Of a stretch of 7,308 nucleotides of DNA, positions 1-5,717 are shown piece by piece (within the stretch, counting starts at the first letter, position 1; the number at the start of each line of letters is the position of its first letter). The notes under the pieces were generated by a model. It saw only the letters and a list, made by a program, of their open reading frames with translations. It searched no databases and had not been told where the DNA came from. The DNA lies in the NCBI GenBank assembly GCA_913054525.1, contig CAJXHR010000026.1, positions 1 through 7,308 of the forward strand, in the 5' to 3' direction. Both the position numbers and the translations under genes were made by a program. The stretch is from an uncultured bacterium (lineage in GTDB: Bacteria > Patescibacteriota > Minisyncoccia > Spechtbacterales > HO2-43-30).

Positions 1-1
1 G

Positions 2-190
2 GGGACGCTTATTTTTGATACGACAGCTACCCGCCCCTATATGTGTGATGGCTCCGGCTGGAATGAGCACAAGGGCACAAGAGGCGATACCGGCCCCGGG
101 GGAGCTGCCGGGCCTGCCGGACCGCAGGGACCGCAAGGGCCGCAGGGGCCGCAGGGACCGCAAGGACCGCAAGGGCCTCCGGGTTCGTAG
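2..190 (+). CDS. Collagen-like secreted protein, C-terminal part (5' end outside window)
   Basis: The open frame enters from the left edge and stops at TAG 188-190, giving 62 visible residues. The first part ([20 protein letters not shown]) closely matches residues 88-107 of the next gene product, so the two are paralogues. From the 25th visible residue there are 12 Gly-X-Y triplets, six of them Gly-Pro-Gln in a row, followed by Gly-Pro-Pro-Gly-Ser and the stop. Such triplets can form a collagen-like triple helix in extracellular bacterial proteins, so a surface or pilus-like role is inferred. Unlike its neighbour it has no C-terminal cysteine-rich domain. The DNA after the stop does not encode one in any frame, so this is a natural short form or the result of a deletion, not a simple frameshift. 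Another frame here (15-200) gives an Arg-rich product that is only a shadow of the repeat. Confidence 0.8.
   Translation, partial: GTLIFDTTATRPYMCDGSGWNEHKGTRGDTGPGGAAGPAGPQGPQGPQGPQGPQGPQGPPGS
119..181 (+). repeat. Nine-base tandem repeat encoding Gly-Pro-Gln
   Basis: Seven tandem units of the form GGR-CCK-CAR (the last being GGG-CCT-CCG) encode the end of the collagen-like tract of the first gene. The unit length is a multiple of three, so copy-number slippage would change protein length without breaking the frame. Proline is almost always CCG here, whereas the paralogous tract at 629-697 uses CCC and CCA, which suggests the two tracts expanded independently. Confidence 0.9.
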
Positions 191-241
191 GCCTGTTTAA
201 ATAATTAAAACGACTGGGTTAATTAAAATAATCTACAAACA

Positions 242-931
242 GTGCTTTCTCTTAAAAAAATATTCAATCCCACAATCCTTGGCTTAACATTCGGAATATC
301 TCTGATGGCCTATACTGTTTTTGCCTATACATCCCCGGCTCAGGCGCCGCCTGCGGGAAATGCTGCGGAGCCCGTAAACGTGGGGGCGAATCCTCAAGCA
401 AAACAAGGGGGGTTGTGGGTGGATAGCGTTGTCGTGAATGGAGGAATAAAATTGGGAGGATTTTCGCCGCCACAAAGACCTCCATGCGATACGAACACAA
501 GGGGTACGTTTATATTTGATACGACAGCAAACCGACCCTATACATGCAACGGCTCCTCGTGGAATGAGTACACAGGCCCCAAGGGCGACAAGGGCGGCAC
601 GGGATCCTCGGGCGGTGCAGGCCCGCGTGGTCCCCAGGGTCCCCAGGGACCACAGGGATCCGGAGGTCCCCAGGGACCACAGGGTCCCCAGGGACCGACA
701 ACGGATATTCCTCCAACGCTGAATAATTGGTATGGCATTTGCATGGAAAGACGCACCAACCAGCATGTCTGCTATGGCGCGAGGTGGCCGGCCTATTGTC
801 AGACGATGCCATATACGGTCGGCATTGAATCTAAATGTGCTTGCCAGGACGGTTTTAGTAAGGTCACAACCGGCATAAATCACGACCCTAGCTCAATTTA
901 CAGTAATCCATACTATTCATGCGCAAAGTAA
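242..931 (+). CDS. Collagen-like secreted protein with cysteine-rich C-terminal domain
   Basis: This 229-residue protein starts at GTG 242. The start was chosen because the frame is closed upstream by TAA 224-226 and the signal-like hydrophobic segment (about residues 8-30, after Lys5-Lys6) needs it. Residues 31-75 are a Pro/Ala-rich lead and a short domain with PVNVGANPQAKQGGLWVDS, a pattern I associate with parcubacterial exported proteins. Residues 82-110 hold a Cys82/Cys102 module (RGTFIFDTTANRPYTCNGSSW) shared with the preceding gene. Residues 112-153 are 14 uninterrupted Gly-X-Y triplets, seven of them Gly-Pro-Gln (Gly-Pro-Gly-type interruptions absent). Residues 160-229 form a globular tail with six cysteines (167, 177, 186, 199, 201, 227), probably disulfide-bonded outside the cell. 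No Shine-Dalgarno sequence is visible. Function is unknown; a trimeric surface fibre or tip protein is an inference. Confidence 0.85.
   Translation: MLSLKKIFNPTILGLTFGISLMAYTVFAYTSPAQAPPAGNAAEPVNVGANPQAKQGGLWVDSVVVNGGIKLGGFSPPQRPPCDTNTRGTFIFDTTANRPYTCNGSSWNEYTGPKGDKGGTGSSGGAGPRGPQGPQGPQGSGGPQGPQGPQGPTTDIPPTLNNWYGICMERRTNQHVCYGARWPAYCQTMPYTVGIESKCACQDGFSKVTTGINHDPSSIYSNPYYSCAK
629..697 (+). repeat. Gly-Pro-Gln DNA repeat with internal palindromes
   Basis: The collagen-like tract of the second gene is built from GGT/GGA-CCC/CCA-CAG units. GGTCCCCAGGGACC, a 6-bp inverted repeat with a 2-bp spacer, occurs more than once. The tract is therefore both a tandem and an inverted repeat, prone to hairpins and slippage. 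It also explains the Gly/Pro-rich reading frames on the opposite strand. Confidence 0.8.
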
Positions 932-942
932 TGGGAGCATAG

Positions 943-948
943 TACAAT
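943..948 (+). promoter_or_regulatory. Possible -10 element for a leaderless transcript of the surface-protein gene
   Basis: TACAAT differs from TATAAT at one base and ends six bases before the ATG at 955, so transcription would begin at or next to the A of the start codon. There is no convincing -35 and no Shine-Dalgarno sequence in the 23-base gap. The region is AT-rich, so a chance match is quite possible. Confidence 0.3.
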
Positions 949-954
949 AAAGAT

Positions 955-2649
955 ATGGGTATAAATAAAAAAATTAAAAGACTCTCGGCAGTGCCAATGG
1001 CAATTATTGTCATGATGCTTGCTTGGGGTTTTATAAATTATCTAAACACCAAGTCGCCGGACGACTCCGGAAATTTAGCAGGCAGGGAAGCAGTCGCGGG
1101 GACGGCGGATAATGTTTCCGGCTATGCCTGGTCCGAGAATATCGGCTGGATAAGTTTTGAATGCAAGGGATTGTGTAATCCTCCCGTTGCTTCGGGAGCG
1201 CAAATTTACGATGTCACCTCGGGCTCGACAGAAAACCCAAAGTTTATCACTGTCACGCTTGACTCCCTTGATGTTCAGGTCGGAGGCGTTCAGGTCGTAA
1301 CCGCGGAAGTTAAAGATGCTGATGGCAATCCAATAACATCTGTAACGGGCAGTTTCCTGACAGATATCCAAACCACTGGTCCCGTATCGTTCTCTCTGAT
1401 CTCAGGCACAAATATTGAAGGCACTTGGCAGGGTTCCTGGACGATGCCCAATGACACATACTGCTACAATTATGGCGCGGACATAACCGCGACCAGTGCG
1501 TCCGGGTCAAATACTTTGGAACTCAGATTTGATACGGACGTATCATCGTGCGAGGATGTGGATTACGGTGTGTATTACGGAGTAAATGTAGATTCTTTAA
1601 CGGGTGCTTTTTCTGGCTACGCCTGGTCCGAAAACATCGGCTGGATAAAATTTGATCCGGCAGGACCTTATCCAGGAGCCCCTTCTAGCTCTGCTACGCT
1701 TAACTTATCGACCAACGAAGTTTCCGGCTGGGCAAGGGCATGCGCGGGCGCAGTAAACCCCGACTGTACGGGCGGCACCAACCCGGATTCTGGCGGATGG
1801 GATGGCTGGATAAAAATGCGTGGTACAGTGCCTAATTACGGTGTTTCCCTAAATCCGGGAACAAAGGAGTTTTCCGGATTTGCATGGGGGAGCGATGTTA
1901 TCGGATGGATAAGCTTCAACTGCGCGGACCTTGGAGCATGCGGCAGTTCAAATTATAAAGTAATTGGGGATATAGGCGGCGTGCCGAGCGCATCGGGGCT
2001 TTCTGTCTCTATAGGCGATTATTGCACCGTTCCCTCCCACTTTTTCTCCTGGACATTTTTAGATCCCGAGGATGGCGTAAGCCAGGCCTCATATGCGCTC
2101 GAAGCGGACAACAATAGCGATTTTTCCTCTCCCGAGGTCTCATCATCCGGCGGGAGCGGTACGGCATATACCGCCATTGTAGCTGTGAACTCCGGAGCCA
2201 ATCAGTTTGGGTACAACACGAGCTATAGTTGGCGGGTAAAGGTATTTGATAGTGATGGCGCAGATTCGGGATGGGTCAACGGTACTGATTTTGTAACAGA
2301 GCCGCATCTTTATCCCGATTCAGGTCTTACATTCAGCCCAAGCGTTCCAAGCCAGGATGAAGAAATAACATTTATGGAAAACACAACATGTTACGAAGCA
2401 AACAATAATGCTATCCCCTGTCCCGTTAGCACCACAACTATAAACTACAGCTGGGATTTTGATTTTGAGACACCTCCATTTAGCGAAGATGCGACAGGCC
2501 AAGTAGCAGCCACAGCTTATAGCGATACAGCAACTCACACAGTTGCCCTGGATGTTACCGACCAAGATGCCAATACCTGCCGCGGCACACAGGATATATC
2601 TCTCCAGAGCCCGCTTCCTGAATTCAAGGAAACGGCGCCAAGCAACTAA
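955..2649 (+). CDS. Large surface protein: aromatic SGYAW/GWI repeats, Ig-like, FnIII-like and PKD domains
   Basis: This 564-residue protein has a basic N-terminus (KKIKR) and one hydrophobic segment at residues 12-30, a signal peptide or membrane anchor; the rest should lie outside the cell. Aromatic repeats sit at 55-68 (SGYAWSENIGWISF), 220-233 (same with IKF), a degenerate copy at 257-288 (SGWARAC then GGWDGWIKM) and 307-321 (SGFAWGSDVIGWISF). An Ig-like domain (about 95-192, with AEVKDADGNPITS) lies between the first two. Residues 342-447 look FnIII-like (SYSWRVKVFDSDG). Residues 454-551 look like a PKD domain (NYSWDFDF and later HTVALDVTDQDAN). There is no LPXTG motif or C-terminal membrane helix. 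I recall this repeat architecture from parcubacterial proteins of unknown role; adhesion or cell contact is inferred. The next gene follows after ten bases, suggesting co-transcription. Domain borders are approximate. Confidence 0.85.
   Translation: MGINKKIKRLSAVPMAIIVMMLAWGFINYLNTKSPDDSGNLAGREAVAGTADNVSGYAWSENIGWISFECKGLCNPPVASGAQIYDVTSGSTENPKFITVTLDSLDVQVGGVQVVTAEVKDADGNPITSVTGSFLTDIQTTGPVSFSLISGTNIEGTWQGSWTMPNDTYCYNYGADITATSASGSNTLELRFDTDVSSCEDVDYGVYYGVNVDSLTGAFSGYAWSENIGWIKFDPAGPYPGAPSSSATLNLSTNEVSGWARACAGAVNPDCTGGTNPDSGGWDGWIKMRGTVPNYGVSLNPGTKEFSGFAWGSDVIGWISFNCADLGACGSSNYKVIGDIGGVPSASGLSVSIGDYCTVPSHFFSWTFLDPEDGVSQASYALEADNNSDFSSPEVSSSGGSGTAYTAIVAVNSGANQFGYNTSYSWRVKVFDSDGADSGWVNGTDFVTEPHLYPDSGLTFSPSVPSQDEEITFMENTTCYEANNNAIPCPVSTTTINYSWDFDFETPPFSEDATGQVAATAYSDTATHTVALDVTDQDANTCRGTQDISLQSPLPEFKETAPSN
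1117..1917 (+). repeat. Protein-level aromatic repeat array (four copies)
   Basis: Copies are encoded at 1117-1158, 1612-1653, 1723-1818 (degenerate) and 1873-1917. The first two are nearly identical in protein and similar in DNA, with mostly third-position differences, which suggests selection on the protein. The spacing is uneven because an Ig-like segment (about 1237-1530) separates copies one and two. Confidence 0.8.
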
Positions 2650-2659
2650 GCATAAAGTG

Positions 2660-3040
2660 ATGCCTAGCATCAAACGTAAAAAAGGCGACATCGGAGAGGA
2701 GGTCGCCTTTTCGTATCTGGAAAAACATGGCTATAAGATTCTGGAAAGAAATTATTCTACAAAATTCGGAGAGATAGATATTATAGCGAAAAAGGGTAAA
2801 ACAGTTGTATTTGTAGAGGTGAAAACACGGCGAGATGCGCTTGAAAGCGACTTGTATCCCGAGCGCAACGTGGACTGGAGAAAGCAAGGAAAGCTTATCC
2901 GTACCGCGGAATATTATTTAATAAAAAATAAATACCCAGACGAGACATCTTGGCAAATTGATGTCATAGGCGTAGAATTGGATACGGAAGCTCGCAAGGC
3001 GAATCTGAGGCACCTTAAAAACGCGATAGCAGTTGGCTAG
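2660..3040 (+). CDS. yraN: YraN-family (UPF0102) nuclease-fold protein
   Basis: This 126-residue protein, about the usual family length, has the YraN pattern: GEEVAFSYLEKHGYKILERN (residues 12-31), then GEIDIIA (37-43), then VFVEVKTR (50-57). Glu38/Asp40 and Glu53-x-Lys55 are the acidic and lysine positions of a PD-(D/E)XK-type nuclease fold. The biochemical role of the family is poorly established; DNA processing or repair is inferred from the fold. ATG 2660 was chosen because conservation begins there. The frame is open back to 2543, but those 39 codons lie inside the preceding gene and look like nothing. GTG 2657 directly before is an alternative. No Shine-Dalgarno is evident, and the start is ten bases after the previous stop, so translational coupling is likely. 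RNase HII, a frequent YraN neighbour, is not in the window. Confidence 0.9.
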   Translation: MPSIKRKKGDIGEEVAFSYLEKHGYKILERNYSTKFGEIDIIAKKGKTVVFVEVKTRRDALESDLYPERNVDWRKQGKLIRTAEYYLIKNKYPDETSWQIDVIGVELDTEARKANLRHLKNAIAVG

Positions 3041-3071
3041 AGCCCTTGCTTCCCATATTAGCGCAATTTGC

Positions 3072-3077
3072 AGGAGG
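3072..3077 (+). promoter_or_regulatory. Strong Shine-Dalgarno sequence that decides the aminotransferase start
   Basis: AGGAGG lies seven bases before ATG 3085 and only four before GTG 3082. It rules against the in-frame TTG at 3046, which lies upstream of the site and adds 13 unconserved residues. It is the only consensus ribosome-binding site in the window. Confidence 0.85.
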
Positions 3078-3084
3078 TTTAGTG

Positions 3085-4347
3085 ATGGGAAAGGTCCGAG
3101 AAGTCAGGGATAAGCTATATAAATATGTTGCGCCGAACTATGCGCCGCCGATGTTTGTGGAAAGAATGGGGTCTGGCGAATGGGTATACGGGATTATGGA
3201 GGGAAAGGACGGGAACGATTCCTGGCAGTCCATGCTCGATTTGCATACCAATTATTCGGCGTTGAGCTTGGGGCATCGCAATCCCGAAATAGAAGCGCTG
3301 TTGGAGAAGCGCCGCAGGGAAAAGAGAATTGTTTTGTATTCGCGCGGGGCCGGGATGTCGGAAGAACTTGCGGATCTTGGAGAAAAAGTCAGTCATCTTT
3401 CCGGCATGGAAATGATATTGCCCAAGAACGTGGGGATGGAAGGATTTGACCTCGCCCTAAAAGCGGCAAGACGTTGGGGTTATGAAGTCAAAGGCATAGG
3501 CGACAACAGAGCCGAAATTATCGTCTGCAAAGAAAATTTTCATGGGAGAAGCCTTGCCGCCACAATGGCTTCGAGCGACCCCCGGACGAGAGAAAACTTC
3601 GGGCCGTTTGGCTCGGAACGGGCTTTCAGGAAAATACCGTTTGGAGATTTGGAAGAGCTCAAGAAAGTCGTAAATAACCATACAGCAGCCTTTATTGTGG
3701 AGCCCATACAGGCGGAAGCAGGCGTAATAGTGCCTCCGGATGGATATATAAGAGAAGTAGGGAGAATTTGTAAAGAAAACAACGTACTTTTTATACTTGA
3801 CGAGGTTCAGACAGGCCTTGGCCGCACAGGTAAGATGTTTGCATGGCAACACGAAGGTGAAGATGCGAGGCCGGATGGCATGATCCTTGGGAAGGCGCTT
3901 GGCGGCGGCATGAATAAAGAATCTCTATTCGTCGCTTCAAAGGAAGTGCTGGAGCTTTTGACAGAGGGCACGGAAGGCAGCACTTTTGGAGGAGATCCCG
4001 AGGGTTGCGCTGTCGCGGTAAAGACGCTTGATATTATCTCCGAACCAAGCTTCCTTAAAAGAGTGGAGGCTCTTGGCGAGGAGTTTCTGGAAAAACTTCG
4101 CGAAATTGAGTCCGATGCGATAAAGGCAGTGCGCGGCAGGGGGCTTCTTATAGCTATTGAGATAACGCAGGGGTACGATGTGCGGCATATTTGGGAAGAG
4201 CTTTTTAGGGAAGGAATTCTGGCCATAAAGAGAAAAAACGCGATAGGATTTTCGCCTGCGCTCAACATAAACGAACATAACCTTCTGGTATATGGAGTTA
4301 AAAAGATAAAGAAAGTGTTTGAAAAACTCCCTCCGCCTCCGGCATAA
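3085..4347 (+). CDS. Class III PLP aminotransferase, ornithine-aminotransferase-like
   Basis: This 420-residue cytosolic enzyme is close to full family length. The fold-type I, class III signature is clear. Lys270 in LGKALGGG should form the Schiff base with PLP. Asp239 (LDEVQTGLGRTG) should pair with the pyridine nitrogen. Glu211 lies in EPIQAEAG, Arg155 in FHGR, and Thr300 in GSTFGG. Overall it reads most like ornithine aminotransferase (RWGYEVKGI, NFGPF, VRGRGLL), including Tyr19 and Tyr57 at positions I align by eye with the substrate tyrosines 55 and 85 of human OAT. Two features differ: the PLP-phosphate motif usually written NTGAEA reads NVGMEG (115-120), and the conserved Arg of IRFAPP (human Arg413) is Gly388 (IGFSPA). 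Substrate is therefore uncertain; ornithine, another omega-amino acid or a diamine are all possible. It follows yraN by 44 bases and ends in an intrinsic terminator. Confidence 0.88.
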   Translation: MGKVREVRDKLYKYVAPNYAPPMFVERMGSGEWVYGIMEGKDGNDSWQSMLDLHTNYSALSLGHRNPEIEALLEKRRREKRIVLYSRGAGMSEELADLGEKVSHLSGMEMILPKNVGMEGFDLALKAARRWGYEVKGIGDNRAEIIVCKENFHGRSLAATMASSDPRTRENFGPFGSERAFRKIPFGDLEELKKVVNNHTAAFIVEPIQAEAGVIVPPDGYIREVGRICKENNVLFILDEVQTGLGRTGKMFAWQHEGEDARPDGMILGKALGGGMNKESLFVASKEVLELLTEGTEGSTFGGDPEGCAVAVKTLDIISEPSFLKRVEALGEEFLEKLREIESDAIKAVRGRGLLIAIEITQGYDVRHIWEELFREGILAIKRKNAIGFSPALNINEHNLLVYGVKKIKKVFEKLPPPPA

Positions 4348-4363
4348 TGCCGGAGTTTTAATT
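4337..4363 (+). terminator. Intrinsic terminator overlapping the aminotransferase stop codon
   Basis: CTCCGGCA (4337-4344) and TGCCGGAG (4348-4355) form a perfect 8-bp GC-rich stem whose 3-base loop is the stop codon TAA (4345-4347). TTTTAATTT follows. It should end the transcript of the upstream genes just before the nusA promoter. Confidence 0.9.
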
Positions 4364-4372
4364 TCTGAAGCA

Positions 4373-4400
4373 TTGACATAATCTCACTAGGTGCTATACT
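4373..4400 (+). promoter_or_regulatory. Sigma-70-type promoter with extended -10, upstream of nusA
   Basis: TTGACA (4373-4378) and TATACT (4395-4400) are separated by 16 bases, and TG at 4392-4393 gives an extended -10 (TGCTATACT). The expected start of transcription is about 4406-4408, leaving a leader of about 48 bases before the nusA ATG. This is the strongest promoter in the window, and it lies directly after the upstream terminator. Confidence 0.88.
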
Positions 4401-4418
4401 GGGATATGTAATAATTGG

Positions 4419-4443
4419 GCTCCGTGAGAACGGGGCATTTTTT
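4419..4443 (+). terminator. Terminator-like hairpin in the nusA leader (possible attenuator)
   Basis: GCTCCGT (4419-4425) pairs with ACGGGGC (4430-4436), seven pairs including one G-U, closed by a GAGA loop. After one A comes a run of six T (4438-4443). It lies between the promoter and the nusA start, beginning about 12 bases into the predicted transcript, so it can only act on nusA-hppA transcription or as a structured 5' end. I saw no clear competing antiterminator pairing in the leader. Confidence 0.65.
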
Positions 4444-4454
4444 CTAACATAAAT

Positions 4455-5717
4455 ATGGACTTAAAAGCATTTACGTCCGCAGTAGCGCAAATATCAGAGG
4501 AAAAGGGGATACCGGAAGATGTGATTCTGGAGACCATTGAGACGGCTATTGCTGCGGCATACAAAAAGGATTACGGCAAAAAAGGCCAAATAATACGGGC
4601 AAAACTCGATAAAGAAACCGGAGCGTTAAAGCTCTGGCAGGTTAAATTGGTCGTGGATGAGAATATGATAAAAAGCGAAGAAGAGGTTGTGGAGCAAGAG
4701 GCATCACAAGAAGAGCAGAGGTTTGTCCGCGAAGAGGAAGAGCAGCTGCTCGAAGAAGGAGAAAAAAAAGTGCGCTTCAACCCCGAAAAACATATAATGG
4801 CTGATGAGGCAAAAGAGATTAAAAAAAAGGCAAAGCCCGGCGATGAGCTTGTATTCAACCTTGAAACCAAAGATGATTTCGGAAGAATTGCCGCGCAAAC
4901 CGCAAAGCAGGTAATTTTGCAGCGTATAAGAGAGGCAGAGCGCGACGCGATATTTAAAGAATTCAAAGACAAAGAAGATCAAATTGTTTCTGCGATAGTG
5001 CAGCGGGTAGAAGGAATGATCGTATTTTTTGACATAGGCAAGGCCACAGGGGTTATGCTCCTTAAGGATCAAGTGCAGGGCGAGCATTATAGGATGGGGG
5101 AGCGACTGCGTGTTTATGTGACGGAAGTCCAGATAGGGCCCAAGGGGCCGCAGATATACGTATCCCGCTCTCACCCCAAGATTCTGTCGCGTCTCTTTGA
5201 GCTCGAGGTCCCCGAAATCGCATCGGGAGCTGTGGTAATAAAATCAATTGCGAGGGAGCCGGGAGAACGAAGCAAAGTCGCGGTAACAGCAACTCAGGAA
5301 GGTATAGACCCGATAGGATCGATGGTTGGCCAGCGAGGTACGCGGGTGACGGCCGTTATCAATGAACTTGGAGGAGAAAAAATTGATATAATTGAATGGA
5401 ATGAAAATATGGAAAAATTTGCGGCAAATTCGCTCTCGCCCGCAAAGGTCTTGGATGTAAGTGCGGAAAAAAATCGTATGCTTGTAACGGTCGCGGAAGA
5501 CCAGTTATCTCTTGCGATTGGCAAGGAGGGGCAAAATGTGCGGCTTGCAGCAAAACTTACCGGATGGAAAATGGATATAAAGAGCAGAGAAGCGGAAAAG
5601 GTTAAGGAATCGGCAAAGTCAGAGGAAAAGCCGAAGAATAAAAAGGAAGAGAAAAAAGAAAAAAAACCTAAAAAACTTAAAGAAACTAAAAAATCTAAAA
5701 AAACTAAAGAGGAATAA
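4455..5717 (+). CDS. nusA: Transcription termination/antitermination factor NusA
   Basis: NusA binds RNA polymerase and nascent RNA to modulate pausing, termination and antitermination. In this 420-residue protein the N-terminal polymerase-binding domain spans about 1-170 and includes [20 protein letters not shown] (145-164). The S1 domain is about 175-240. KH1 is about 245-322, with GQRGTRV (292-298). KH2 is about 325-378, with [12 protein letters not shown] (354-365). Compared from memory with E. coli and Bacillus NusA, there is a highly acidic Glu/Gln-rich insertion at about 73-112 and, in place of the E. coli acidic repeats, a Lys/Glu-rich low-complexity tail (about 380-420). The start at ATG 4455 fits the family N-terminus, though no Shine-Dalgarno is visible. 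rimP, ylxR and infB, the usual neighbours, are absent here; hppA follows with a one-base overlap. Expression probably comes from the promoter at 4373-4400. Confidence 0.96.
   Translation: MDLKAFTSAVAQISEEKGIPEDVILETIETAIAAAYKKDYGKKGQIIRAKLDKETGALKLWQVKLVVDENMIKSEEEVVEQEASQEEQRFVREEEEQLLEEGEKKVRFNPEKHIMADEAKEIKKKAKPGDELVFNLETKDDFGRIAAQTAKQVILQRIREAERDAIFKEFKDKEDQIVSAIVQRVEGMIVFFDIGKATGVMLLKDQVQGEHYRMGERLRVYVTEVQIGPKGPQIYVSRSHPKILSRLFELEVPEIASGAVVIKSIAREPGERSKVAVTATQEGIDPIGSMVGQRGTRVTAVINELGGEKIDIIEWNENMEKFAANSLSPAKVLDVSAEKNRMLVTVAEDQLSLAIGKEGQNVRLAAKLTGWKMDIKSREAEKVKESAKSEEKPKNKKEEKKEKKPKKLKETKKSKKTKEE
5708..5712 (+). promoter_or_regulatory. Short-spaced Shine-Dalgarno for hppA inside the nusA tail
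   Basis: AGAGG lies four bases before ATG 5717, close for an effective site. Because nusA stop TAA (5715-5717) and hppA ATG (5717-5719) share one A, terminating ribosomes are well placed to restart on hppA. Confidence 0.5.

Noticed and set aside
119..181. CRISPR-like short repeats
   Set aside because: The unit is nine bases with no spacers and encodes a collagen-like tract.
15..200. Arg/Asp-rich 61-codon frame at the left end
   Set aside because: It is the frame-shifted reading of the Gly-Pro-Gln repeat; the frame 2-190 matches the paralogue downstream.
188..241. Frameshift or premature stop cutting a longer first collagen-like gene
   Set aside because: No frame after the stop encodes anything like the cysteine-rich C-terminal domain, so a point mutation does not explain its absence.
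284..883. Long reverse-strand reading frame (199 codons) and others across the collagen-like gene, rich in Gly, Pro and Trp
   Set aside because: They mirror the palindromic GGTCCC/GGGACC repeat of the plus-strand gene and have no recognisable domain or ribosome-binding site.
955..2649. Sortase-anchored or phage tail protein
   Set aside because: There is no LPXTG motif, C-terminal helix or neighbouring phage genes; the N-terminal hydrophobic segment and PKD/Ig-like domains fit an exported surface protein.
2543..2659. Upstream extension of the YraN-family frame
   Set aside because: The 39 extra codons overlap the end of the surface-protein gene and lack conservation; the family N-terminus begins at 2660.
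3046..3084. TTG 3046 as start of the aminotransferase
   Set aside because: AGGAGG lies downstream of it, seven bases before ATG 3085, and the extra residues are not family-like.
3807..4379. Reverse-strand frame of 190 codons opposite the aminotransferase
   Set aside because: It is the antisense shadow of a well-conserved enzyme. Its product is Ser/Pro-rich without motifs, and it would have to cross the terminator.
4401..4454. Small RNA gene or riboswitch before nusA
   Set aside because: The leader is only about 48 bases with one short hairpin, and I recognise no riboswitch or tRNA fold.
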